Origin: an uncultured Eubacteriales bacterium
Lineage (GTDB): Bacteria; Bacillota; Clostridia; Christensenellales; Aristaeellaceae
Assembly (NCBI GenBank): GCA_944349545.1
Contig: CALVNG010000005.1
Span: forward strand, 1-59,099
Length of the DNA stretch: 59,099 bases
Direction: 5' to 3'
The stretch's first letter is position 1; each line of letters starts with the position of its first letter. The notes below the pieces were generated by a model. The model was not told the DNA's origin. It made no database searches and saw only the letters and a program-made list of their open reading frames with translations. Positions 25,752-33,210 of this stretch are shown in pieces. The position numbers were made by a program, and so were the translations under genes.

Positions 25752-25782
25752 ACAAAAAAAGACCGGCGGCCGGGCCGCCGGG
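25752..25782 (-). terminator. Terminator of the amylase-ROK-SIS operon
   Basis: On the minus strand an 8-bp GC stem (25781-25774 with 25770-25763) is followed by a run of T (25760-25754). It separates the SIS gene from the ABC transporter operon, which therefore needs its own promoter in 25640-25750. Confidence 0.85.
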
Positions 25783-25793
25783 GGTGCTGCGAA

Positions 25794-26459
25794 TCATTGT
25801 GCGGGCGGGAAAAACGCATATTCCAGCATCAGGCACAGGGCGTGGTAGATGGGCAGGTGCAGTTCCTGCACCATGAAGGTTTCCGAAACGCCCACCACCA
25901 CGCTCACGTCGCAGAGAGGACGCAGCTTTCCGCCCGTGCCGCCGGACAAAAGCGCCACCCGCATGCCGCGCGCGCGGGCTGCCATGGCCGCTGCCACGGC
26001 GTTTGCGGCGTTGCCGGAGGTCGAGATGCACAAAAGCACATCCTCCGGTCGGCCCAGCCCATACACCTGCTGGGCGAAGGAGATGCCGCCGCCTACGTCG
26101 TTTTGAAGCGCGGTGGACAGCGCGGCGTTCTCCACCAGCGCCACGGCGGGCAGCGCGCCCTCCAGCGAGGCCGCCAGCCGCTCGCCCTCCTCGCCGAAGC
26201 GCTCGCCAAGGATGCAGGCGGCCTTTGCGTCGATGGGACGGGGGAGTGTGAAGCGCTTCATCAGTTCGCCAACGATGTGCAGCGCGTCGGCGGCGCTGCC
26301 GCCGTTGCCGCATACCAGCAGCTTTCCGCCGGAGGCAAACGACTGCCGGACGAGCTCATACAGCGCGCGGATGTCCTCCTTTTGCGGGGCCAGAATGGGG
26401 TAACGGTCCACCAGATCGTCCAGCACGGCTTCGGGACCTGCATAACGGATATGCGCCAT
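25794..26459 (-). CDS. SIS domain protein (phosphoheptose isomerase-like)
   Basis: A 221-residue GmhA-like single SIS-domain protein. 'LLVCGNGGSAADALHIVGELMKRF' is the sugar-phosphate binding loop and 'LLCISTSGNAANAVAAAMAARARGM' the second SIS motif. It would isomerise or bind a phosphosugar; real GmhA function is not supported because no heptose pathway genes are nearby. AAGGAGGAATCCAACC precedes the ATG. It lies downstream of the ROK kinase gene (31-bp gap), which fits a sugar kinase-isomerase pairing. Confidence 0.85.
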   Translation of the reverse strand: MAHIRYAGPEAVLDDLVDRYPILAPQKEDIRALYELVRQSFASGGKLLVCGNGGSAADALHIVGELMKRFTLPRPIDAKAACILGERFGEEGERLAASLEGALPAVALVENAALSTALQNDVGGGISFAQQVYGLGRPEDVLLCISTSGNAANAVAAAMAARARGMRVALLSGGTGGKLRPLCDVSVVVGVSETFMVQELHLPIYHALCLMLEYAFFPPAQ

Positions 26460-26490
26460 GGTTGGATTCCTCCTTCGTATTTTTCGGCAC

Positions 26491-27438
26491 TCAGGCCGGC
26501 TCCGCTCCGGCCATGGCAATGGCCAGCGCGGCAAAATCGCCGATCTGGTCGCCCAGGGCGGCGGGCAGGATGCGGCAGGCGGCCAGAGAGGCGGGAAGCG
26601 CCTCCCGCTCCAGCGCACGCAGCATGCCGCCGCGCAAAAGCCCTTCGCAGCGGGCGTATACGGAGCCGATCACGATGCATTCCGGGTTGAGCAGATCCAC
26701 CAGCAGAGCCAGCCCGCGCCCCAGCTGGCGCGCGACGTGGTCCAGCACCTCCAGCGCCAGCGGGTCCCCCTCTGCGGCAGCCTGTGCCACAACGCGGGCC
26801 GTGAGCGGGCCAGGCCCCATATGAACGGGCGCGCCCTTCTGCCGCTCGCGCAGGGCCAGCGTTTCGGCCAGCTGACGGATGCCGCCGCCCGAACAGAACC
26901 CCTCGAACGAGCCCTCCTTGCCGTAGCCCGTGGGACCGTAATCGCTCAGCCGCCAGTGTCCCAGCTCGCCCGCCATGCCGCAGGCGCCCCGGTACAGCCG
27001 CCCGTCCAGAATCAGCCCCGCACCCAGGCCTGTCCCAAAGGTGAGAAAGGCCATGCTCCGGCAGCCCTGCCCCGCACCCCACCGCCATTCGGCCAGGGCG
27101 CAGGCATTGGCGTCGTTTTCCATAAAGGCGGGAGCATGCAGCGCCTCGTGAATCCGATCCGTCCAGGATACGCCGCTCCAGCCGGGCAGATTGGGCGGGT
27201 TGAGCAGCACACCCCGCTCACGGTCCAGCGGACCGCCGGTGCTCACCCCCGCGCCCAGCACGCGGCAGCCCGCCGTCATATCCAGCGCCATGGCGCACAT
27301 GCGTTCCATGGCCTCGGCCTGCGTATCGGGCGTGGCGATTTCACGCCGTTCAAGCACACGCGGGGCACCGGCCTCCTCCACGCCCGTGCATACCGCGCAT
27401 TTGGTGCCGCCGATATCAAACCCCACCCAGCAGTCCAT
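26491..27438 (-). CDS. ROK family sugar kinase
   Basis: A 315-residue ROK kinase. The ATP phosphate loop DIGGTK is at 8-13, 'GAGVSTGGPLD' and 'FMENDANACALAEW' carry the catalytic Asp, and 'FLTFGTGLGAGLILDG' is the second phosphate loop. In the ROK signature region it reads 'GHWRL...GFCSGGGI': the CxCGxxGCxE zinc-binding cysteines of glucokinase/NagK types are absent. The ATG follows AAAGGGG by 7 nt; a more upstream ATG lacks a Shine-Dalgarno. Probably phosphorylates glucose or a related hexose made by the adjacent amylase. Confidence 0.88.
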   Translation of the reverse strand: MDCWVGFDIGGTKCAVCTGVEEAGAPRVLERREIATPDTQAEAMERMCAMALDMTAGCRVLGAGVSTGGPLDRERGVLLNPPNLPGWSGVSWTDRIHEALHAPAFMENDANACALAEWRWGAGQGCRSMAFLTFGTGLGAGLILDGRLYRGACGMAGELGHWRLSDYGPTGYGKEGSFEGFCSGGGIRQLAETLALRERQKGAPVHMGPGPLTARVVAQAAAEGDPLALEVLDHVARQLGRGLALLVDLLNPECIVIGSVYARCEGLLRGGMLRALEREALPASLAACRILPAALGDQIGDFAALAIAMAGAEPA

Positions 27439-27486
27439 AAAGACGCCCCTTTCCTTTTTGCCCATGAGTATAACACAGACCCCAAG

Positions 27487-29001
27487 CTATCTGCGCTTGC
27501 CCATCAGCTCGCGCAGGCGGCCGCGCAGCTCCGTCAGCTTGCGGTTGATGAAATCGCCCGGACGCAGACGGGGCACGTACAGGCTTGCGCCGCCTCCGCC
27601 CACGGAAAACACACCGCAGCCCTCGCCGTCGATGACCACGCTTCGCTGCCCGCCAAGCACGCAGCGGAAGGTGGTTCCGGCATAGTAGGTGCCCACATAC
27701 ATCCGCTTCTGTCCGCCGGGACCATCCGAGCAGAGGAAGGCCAGGCCGCTGCCGGGACAGGCGCGCAGGCCCTCGCGCGTGAAGCCGATGATGTTTGGGT
27801 GGTCGAAGTAGTCCCGCTCCTCGCCGAAGGCGTTGTAGCGCCGAACCTTCAAAAGCAGCTTCAGCTCGCTCACCGCGCCGATGCGGCGGTCGGGGATGCC
27901 GTACAGGTCGCCGTAGAAGACGCACGGATAGCCGTAGGCCCGAAGCAGGATCAGGCCGTAGGCAGCGGCCTTGAACCAGCCGTCCACCCAGCTTTCCAGC
28001 GATTGGCCGGGCTGGGTATCATGGTTGTCCACAAAGGTCACGGCCAGGTCGGGGCGCGCGTTTACCAGCGTGCCCTCAAACAGCCGGCTCATGTCAAACT
28101 GCCCATTGCCGCGGGAAATCTCATGAAAATGCTGATGAAGCGGGACGTCGAAAAGGCTCATGCCGAAATCGACCTCCTGAAGGTAGCCCAGCAGCACGTT
28201 TATGTCCCGATGCCAGTATTCGCCCACAGCGAAGAGCTCTCGGCCCGCATAGGCGCGCATATCCGCCAGCCACGCCTTGTAGAACGATGCGCTGATGTGC
28301 TTGACCGCGTCCAGTCGGAAGCCGTCCAGCTCCGTGGTGTCGATGTACCAATGGCCCCAGCGGCTTAGCTCCTCGCGCACGGCGGGGCTGTCGGTATCCA
28401 CGTCCGCGCCCATGAGGTAATCGTAGTTGCCCCGCTCCTTGTCTACATCCTGCTGCCAGGTCTTCCCGTCGATGCGGTACAGGCCCGGTCGGCGCGTGGC
28501 CTCGTTCCAGTCCACGCCGCTGAAGCACTCGTGCGTCCAGATAAAATCGCTGTATTTGCCCGCGCGACCCGGAAAGGTAAAGCGTGTGAAGATGACGGCG
28601 GGAATTTCGGGCGTATCGGTCTGGGAGCGGTCGTCGGGATTGTCGCAGTGGACGGTTACCTCTTCGGATTCGTCCGCGCCCATGCGGTGGTTGAGCACGA
28701 TGTCGGGCAGCGCCTGCAGATCGGCCAGATGCAGCATGCGGATGGCCGAGAGGTATTCGGACCGCGTGCCGTACTTGGTACGCACCGTGCCCTTCTGGTC
28801 AAACTCGCCCAGATCATAGGTATCGTATACGCCGTAGCCCACGTCGTCAATCCCGCCGTTTCCCTTGTAGGCGGGGGGCAGCCACAGGGCCGTAAACCCC
28901 ATGCGTCTGAGCGCAAACGCATCCCGCGCCGCCTGACGCCACAGTCCGCAGTCGTTGGGAAGCTCCCATTCAAAATATTGCAGCATCACGCCGTTGAGCA
29001 T
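27487..29001 (-). CDS. Cytoplasmic alpha-amylase (GH13)
   Basis: A 504-residue GH13 enzyme of the GH13_5 type with no signal peptide, so intracellular: it would cut maltodextrin or glycogen. The catalytic triad is visible: nucleophile Asp231 (GFRLDAVKH), acid/base Glu261 (GEYW) and Asp328 (FVDNHDT), and 'LPDIVLNHR' is conserved region I. The C-terminal 85 residues are an all-beta domain. The ATG is 8 nt after GAGGAGG; an in-frame GTG 9 bp upstream overlaps that site. It is first in an amylase-ROK-SIS operon. Confidence 0.93.
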   Translation of the reverse strand: MLNGVMLQYFEWELPNDCGLWRQAARDAFALRRMGFTALWLPPAYKGNGGIDDVGYGVYDTYDLGEFDQKGTVRTKYGTRSEYLSAIRMLHLADLQALPDIVLNHRMGADESEEVTVHCDNPDDRSQTDTPEIPAVIFTRFTFPGRAGKYSDFIWTHECFSGVDWNEATRRPGLYRIDGKTWQQDVDKERGNYDYLMGADVDTDSPAVREELSRWGHWYIDTTELDGFRLDAVKHISASFYKAWLADMRAYAGRELFAVGEYWHRDINVLLGYLQEVDFGMSLFDVPLHQHFHEISRGNGQFDMSRLFEGTLVNARPDLAVTFVDNHDTQPGQSLESWVDGWFKAAAYGLILLRAYGYPCVFYGDLYGIPDRRIGAVSELKLLLKVRRYNAFGEERDYFDHPNIIGFTREGLRACPGSGLAFLCSDGPGGQKRMYVGTYYAGTTFRCVLGGQRSVVIDGEGCGVFSVGGGGASLYVPRLRPGDFINRKLTELRGRLRELMGKRR

Positions 29002-29040
29002 GAGATCCACCTCCTCGGGGAATCAAAAAGCCCCGTCTTT

Positions 29041-29069
29041 ATTATATGCAGCAAATGCATAATGGGCAA
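29041..29069 (-). promoter_or_regulatory. Sigma-A promoter of the amylase operon
   Basis: Minus-strand TTGCCC (29069-29064), a 17-bp spacer and TATAAT (29046-29041), about 40 bp before the amylase ATG. The spacer contains TGCAT-type repeats, a possible operator. Confidence 0.7.
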
Positions 29070-29085
29070 GCGGCAGGCGTTTGGC

Positions 29086-29156
29086 CGGATGCGCGCACCG
29101 CGCGGCGAAATCCCGGTAAAGCAACCGCTTTGGGCTCTCTAAGCAGCCGGGATGCG
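29086..29156. other. Unassigned structured segment between divergent promoters
   Basis: This stretch between the amylase and DUF6273 promoters folds into at least two elements on paper: GCGCG/CGCGC around CAC (about 29090-29102), and a 7-bp stem ATCCCGG/CCGGGAT (29110-29116 with 29147-29153) enclosing an AAAGC-AACC-GCTTT hairpin. I could not match it to a riboswitch class. Confidence 0.35.
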
Positions 29157-29200
29157 AAAGGACACTTTTTACAAACGGGCCATACTGTCGCAACAAACAC

Positions 29201-29229
29201 TTTACATTTTATTTCCAGTGTGTTATATA
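29201..29229 (+). promoter_or_regulatory. Sigma-A promoter of the DUF6273 gene
   Basis: TTTACA (29201-29206), a 17-bp spacer and TATATA (29224-29229), followed by a 70-nt leader to the ATG at 29301. Confidence 0.65.
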
Positions 29230-29300
29230 TGTCAGCAAAGCGGCATCCATGTGCCGCCGAGCATTTCCCGCAACAGGGCAAAGAAAGAAGGGCAAAGAGA

Positions 29301-29981
29301 ATGAAACGAGTGTTTGCGGCCGTGCTGGCGCTGTGCCTGTGCATGGCGGGCGCAGCCATGGCGCAGGAAGAGGACGCGGAGGAATGGCGCGCGGGCGGCG
29401 TCGTGATGTTTGGCAGCTATGAGCAGGACAATGTTTTGGCCAACGGCAAGGAGCCGCTGGAGTGGATCGTGCTCAAGACCGAGGGCGGCCGGGCGATGCT
29501 CATCACGCGCTATCTGATTGACGCGCGCGCCTATCACGAGGCGTTTGTGAACATGACGTGGAGCGAATGCACCCTGCGTAAGTGGCTCAACGATACGTTC
29601 CTGAATGAAGCGTTTTCCCGGGAGGAGCAGGCGCGCATCCAGGAGGTATTGGTGGTCAATGACGACAACCCGCACTATAGCACGCGGGGCGGGGAGGATA
29701 CCATGGACCGGGTGTTCCTGCTCAGCGAGGCAGAGCTGCTCGAGTTTTTCCCCGAGCAGGAGCAGCGCACCTGTCAGGCGACCGAATACGCCAAGGCGCA
29801 GGGCGCGTATGTGGATGAAAACAACGGCAATTCGTGGTGGTGGCTGCGCTCGCCGGGCGTCAGGCCCGTGGATGCGTGCGGCGTGCGCGCGGACGGGCGC
29901 ATCAGCGGCTACGGCAGCCGGGATGTGAACCGCCCCAGCGGCTCGCTGCGCCCGGTGATCTGGGTGACGATGGGGGAGTAA
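29301..29981 (+). CDS. Secreted DUF6273 domain protein
   Basis: A 226-residue exported protein with a signal peptide (MKRVFAAVLALCLCMAGAAMA). The DUF6273 domain begins with 'VVMFGSYEQDN...PLEWIVL', continues with 'TWSECTLRKWLNDTFLNEAFS' and ends with 'WWWLRSPG...GYGSRDVNRPSGSLRPVIWV'. Such domains are abundant in secreted proteins of gut Clostridia; function is unknown, though the fold resembles C-type-lectin/FGE-like domains. Single-gene transcript ending in a long hairpin. Confidence 0.85.
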   Translation: MKRVFAAVLALCLCMAGAAMAQEEDAEEWRAGGVVMFGSYEQDNVLANGKEPLEWIVLKTEGGRAMLITRYLIDARAYHEAFVNMTWSECTLRKWLNDTFLNEAFSREEQARIQEVLVVNDDNPHYSTRGGEDTMDRVFLLSEAELLEFFPEQEQRTCQATEYAKAQGAYVDENNGNSWWWLRSPGVRPVDACGVRADGRISGYGSRDVNRPSGSLRPVIWVTMGE

Positions 29982-30001
29982 GGTCCTTCACGAGCCAAAC
30001 A

Positions 30002-30070
30002 GACCGCGGCAGAAACCATGAGCTGGCGCAGCGCCAGCCGGGCTTTCCGCCGCGGCCTGTTTTTATTTTC
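30002..30070 (+). terminator. Terminator after the DUF6273 gene
   Basis: A 16-nt outer stem with two mismatches (30002-30017 with about 30044-30059) encloses a GC hairpin (CTGGCG-CAG-CGCCAG) and ends in TTTTTATTTT. It overlaps the 3' end of the convergent CapA gene. Confidence 0.75.
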
Positions 30071-31148
30071 CGGTCGGGGTCGCCTCCGGGGTCGGCGTCG
30101 GGGTCGCCCCCAGGGTGGGGGCGGGCAGATAGGCATAGTCACGCCATCCATCGCCCTGAGCCACGGGGCCGTCCTGGCCCTCGCTGGCCGCGTCGATACG
30201 CGCCCAAACCGCCTCGGCGGCCTCGCCCGTCACCAGGCGCGGCTGGAAATCGTTGACCTCCGGATCGCCGGATACGTTGGCCGCATACACGCGCAGCTGC
30301 TGTCCCAGGTAGGTGCCGTCGTCGTCGAAGGTGAGGGTCAGGCGCAGGGCGCAGCTTTCCAAGGCCCGTACCTTCACGTTGCCGCCAAAGCAGAAGTTGC
30401 CCATGCTGTAGAAGATGTAGCGGCCGTTGTAGACCTCCAGCCCCTGTACCACGTGCGGATGGCTGCCCGCGATGAAATCAGCGCCCATGTCGATGAGCTT
30501 GTGGGCCAGATCAATCTGCGCGCTGGTATGCTGGGCGGAATACTCCGTGCCCGCGTGCTGGGCAAAGATGACGGCGTTCACGCCCTCCTCCTCGCGCAGG
30601 ACGCGAATCTGCTCGGTCAGCTGCTCCCGCAGGGAGTAGAAGTGCACGCGCTGCATACCGAAAAAGGCGATCTTGATGCCGTCCTTTTCAAAGATGTAGG
30701 GGGTCAGCTCATCGAAAACATGCACGCCCGCGCCGGTGAGGGCTTCCACTGTGCTGGTTTTGCCGCGCTTGCCGTAGTCCAGGGTGTGGTTGTTGTCGAG
30801 GTTGACGGCCTCGATGCCGGAAAGCGTCAGGATGCGCGCAAAGTCCGTCGGGCCGCGGAAACAGTAGGTTTTGTTGACGGCGTCGCGGGCGTCGTCCTTG
30901 AGCACGCCTTCAAAGTTGGCGATGGTCAGATCGTCCTGAGCAAAGAAGTCGCGCATCTTGTCAAAAAAGTAGAAATAGCCTTTTTTTCTGGCATAGTCGT
31001 GGAAGGAACCCTCGCGGTTGATCAGCCAGTCCTCGCCGCCCAGCGTGCAGTCTCCCACAAAGGTGAGGGTGACCGTTTTTTCGGCCATCGCCGCCTCCGT
31101 CGAGGCAAGCAGGAGCAGACACAGCGCCGCAGCCAGCGCCTTACGCAT
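30063..31148 (-). CDS. CapA family protein (poly-gamma-glutamate capsule type metallophosphatase)
   Basis: A 361-residue exported protein with a signal peptide (MRKALAAALCLLLLASTEAAMA) and a PGA_cap domain. Metal-site motifs are 'TFVGDCTLGG', 'LTIANFEGVL', 'NLDNNHTLDYG' and 'FIAGSHPHVVQG'. CapA-like proteins take part in capsule or envelope polymer handling; no capB/capC are present, so true poly-glutamate synthesis is not supported. The C-terminus is a Thr/Pro-rich tail. The ATG follows AAAGGAGGCTGCGC and overlaps the upstream Lgt-like gene by 8 bp. Confidence 0.9.
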   Translation of the reverse strand: MRKALAAALCLLLLASTEAAMAEKTVTLTFVGDCTLGGEDWLINREGSFHDYARKKGYFYFFDKMRDFFAQDDLTIANFEGVLKDDARDAVNKTYCFRGPTDFARILTLSGIEAVNLDNNHTLDYGKRGKTSTVEALTGAGVHVFDELTPYIFEKDGIKIAFFGMQRVHFYSLREQLTEQIRVLREEEGVNAVIFAQHAGTEYSAQHTSAQIDLAHKLIDMGADFIAGSHPHVVQGLEVYNGRYIFYSMGNFCFGGNVKVRALESCALRLTLTFDDDGTYLGQQLRVYAANVSGDPEVNDFQPRLVTGEAAEAVWARIDAASEGQDGPVAQGDGWRDYAYLPAPTLGATPTPTPEATPTGK

Positions 31149-32088
31149 GCGCAGCCTCCTTTCCCAGCGCGCGCCGCCGCAGGGCCAGCAGGCCCGCGCC
31201 CATGGCGGCCAACACGGCGGCCATGACGGCGTAGAGGATGCGGTTGTCAATAGGGGATTTGTCAAAGGCAAATTCAAGCGCCACCAAAGCCCCGACGCCC
31301 GTGGTCAGCCCCAGCGCGCTCCATGCCGCGAACGCGCGCGAGGGCCTTGCGCGCCAAAGCCATATGGCCGTCACCCCCGCCAGCATCGCCGCGCACCACA
31401 GCTGGTTGACGCGCACGAAGCCGAAGCGCAGAAATCCGTCGCGGCGCAGACTCTCCCAGAAAACCTGCGTGAGGGCAAAAAGCAGCATGCCCGTGAGCGC
31501 CGCGTCCTGCGGGCGGCACAGGCAGCGCCATGTGACCGCGCAGAGGACAAGGGCCGTCAGCCCCTCCCATACAAAGACGGGAATGCGCAGATCACCATAG
31601 ACGTCGGGCACGGCAAAGGGGAAGAACTGCCAGAAGGGGTTATCCACATACTCGCCGATGCCCTCGGTGGTCAGGCATTCGGCGAAGCGGCCCAGCGCTG
31701 TAGCCAGCAGCAGGGCGGGCATAGCCGCCCCCAGCGTGGACAGACAACCGCGGCGGGTGGCACGCCCAAACAGCGCGGCGGCGGCCAGCACCCCCGCAAA
31801 CGCGCCGGCCATGGAATAGCCGCCCAGACCGAATCGATAGAGGAAGGAGGGGCCGAAATCCACCGCGATGAAGCCGGCCTTGACCGCGCAGTAGCCCAGG
31901 CGCGCGCCCGCAAAGCCCAGCGGCAGCGCTAAGAGCGACAGGCGCAGGCCGTCCTCCGCCGCGCCGAATGCCCTGCGGAAGCCGGCCAGCGCCGTCAGCG
32001 CGGCCAGCAGCAGCCCCAGGGCCAGCGCCGCGCCGTAGGGATAGCAGGAAAGCCCCAGAAGGGAAAACAGAGGCGTGGGTTCTCTCAT
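31141..32088 (-). CDS. Prolipoprotein diacylglyceryl transferase (Lgt)-like membrane protein, divergent
   Basis: A 315-residue polytopic protein with Lgt-like order of motifs: 'LGFAGARLGYCAV' (Lgt R..Y), 'LGGYSMAGAFAGV' (Lgt HGGL, here without the His), 'LGRFAECLTTEGIG' (Lgt GRxGNFxNxE) and 'PVFVWEGLTAL'. The conserved HGG histidine and the GNFxN core are altered, so lipoprotein modification activity is doubtful. It lies between NAGPA and CapA genes, 3 bp after the former. Possibly an Lgt paralogue with a different acceptor. Confidence 0.7.
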   Translation of the reverse strand: MREPTPLFSLLGLSCYPYGAALALGLLLAALTALAGFRRAFGAAEDGLRLSLLALPLGFAGARLGYCAVKAGFIAVDFGPSFLYRFGLGGYSMAGAFAGVLAAAALFGRATRRGCLSTLGAAMPALLLATALGRFAECLTTEGIGEYVDNPFWQFFPFAVPDVYGDLRIPVFVWEGLTALVLCAVTWRCLCRPQDAALTGMLLFALTQVFWESLRRDGFLRFGFVRVNQLWCAAMLAGVTAIWLWRARPSRAFAAWSALGLTTGVGALVALEFAFDKSPIDNRILYAVMAAVLAAMGAGLLALRRRALGKEAAHA

Positions 32089-32091
32089 GGC

Positions 32092-32982
32092 TTACTCCTG
32101 ATTCACAAGCGTGGCAAAATAGAGGATATCGCAGATGGAGCGCACCTTATGCGTGCTTAAAGCGTTGATCTTTTCATTGTTGAGCACCATGGTGGAGGAG
32201 CTGCCGCCGTCCAGATTATAGGCGTTTTGCACATCCAGCGTGCCCATGAACTCCGCCATCTGCGGGATGGTCAGCCCTACGGAGCCGGGGTTTTCCGGCC
32301 CCTCCGTTGCCACGCACACGTAGGACAGCGGCCCTGCCTGGGCCACCACCATGCGCTGGGCGGGCTTGTCGTAGGCGACATCGTCCAGAAAGCCGTCTTC
32401 CACCACTTCGCCGTCTGCCACCAGCGCCGGACCAAAGCTGAAGGAGTTGATCACGGTGCCGTCAAAGGCCGCCAGCTTTTCGGAGGTGGCGTCCTGTACA
32501 ATATGGAAGTCGCCCTGATCGTCGATGAGCAGGATATCGCTGCCCTCGGCCGGGTTGTCCCGGTAGAGCGTTCCCTGCCGGACCACATAGCCGTTGCTGG
32601 TAAAATTGAAATAGTCGCCGTTGATGGCAAATACCGCCTGCACCCGCTTCGCGAGCCGGGCGCCGGGTGCCTGCATATCACTGCCGTAGCGCCCCGCCAT
32701 GGCTGTGCGGATCTGCGAGGGGTCGGAGACGGTGACGCGCGCGATGAGGATCGTGGTGTCGTAGGCGCGCGTTTCCTCCACCGTCACGGTGATGGTATCG
32801 TCCCGATAGCTGAGGCCGTCATAGCCGCGTTCCAGGGGCAGTCCGCCTTTTTCCGCTTCCAGACTCAGGGCGGGATACGCGCTCTCAGCCAGCGCGCCCT
32901 CTATCAGCGCGCCCGACGGAACCGCAAACATCAGCGCCGCCAGCAGGGCCAAAAGAATCAGGGCCCGAACGACGTTTTTCAT
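32092..32982 (-). CDS. Phosphodiester glycosidase family protein (NAGPA/DUF2233)
   Basis: A 296-residue exported protein with an N-terminal signal/anchor (about residues 5-33) and an NAGPA domain: 'VFAINGDYFNF', 'FSFGPALVADGEV' and the hallmark 'AYNLDGGSSSTMVLNNEKIN'. The family cleaves or binds sugar-phosphodiesters (mammalian uncovering enzyme, bacterial wall glycan enzymes). It is first in a NAGPA-Lgt-like-CapA operon, all acting at the cell surface. Confidence 0.9.
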   Translation of the reverse strand: MKNVVRALILLALLAALMFAVPSGALIEGALAESAYPALSLEAEKGGLPLERGYDGLSYRDDTITVTVEETRAYDTTILIARVTVSDPSQIRTAMAGRYGSDMQAPGARLAKRVQAVFAINGDYFNFTSNGYVVRQGTLYRDNPAEGSDILLIDDQGDFHIVQDATSEKLAAFDGTVINSFSFGPALVADGEVVEDGFLDDVAYDKPAQRMVVAQAGPLSYVCVATEGPENPGSVGLTIPQMAEFMGTLDVQNAYNLDGGSSSTMVLNNEKINALSTHKVRSICDILYFATLVNQE

Positions 32983-33044
32983 TCAGCCAAGCACCTCCAT
33001 CCATGCCCCGAAGGGCAAAAAACACCATTTTTGAAACGTAGTAT

Positions 33045-33073
33045 ATCATAGCCGATGCACAGGGGCTTGTCAA
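33045..33073 (-). promoter_or_regulatory. Sigma-A promoter of the NAGPA operon
   Basis: Minus-strand TTGACA (33073-33068), a 17-bp spacer and TATGAT (33050-33045), about 62 bp before the ATG. It diverges from the promoter of the SH3/peptidoglycan-binding protein, about 55 bp away. Confidence 0.88.
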
Positions 33074-33128
33074 CGCGCGACAGAAACGGGTTTTGATCAA
33101 AAATGTTACGCAAATATGAAGGATGTGC

Positions 33129-33157
33129 TTGACAGATTTAACAATCTGACCTACAAT
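33129..33157 (+). promoter_or_regulatory. Sigma-A promoter of the SH3/peptidoglycan-binding protein gene
   Basis: TTGACA (33129-33134), a 17-bp spacer and TACAAT (33152-33157). The spacer contains the short inverted repeat AGATT/AATCT. A leader of about 50 nt precedes the ATG. Confidence 0.85.
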
Positions 33158-33210
33158 AAACGCTGGAACAAAACGCACTCAAGCCATTTCAATCTGTGGA
33201 GGGCATGCAG

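Noticed and set aside
29086..29156. Class I c-di-GMP (GEMM) riboswitch
   Set aside because: AAAGC and GCCGGG-like stretches drew attention, but the pairing is different (ATCCCGG with CCGGGAT) and the tetraloop-receptor layout is absent.
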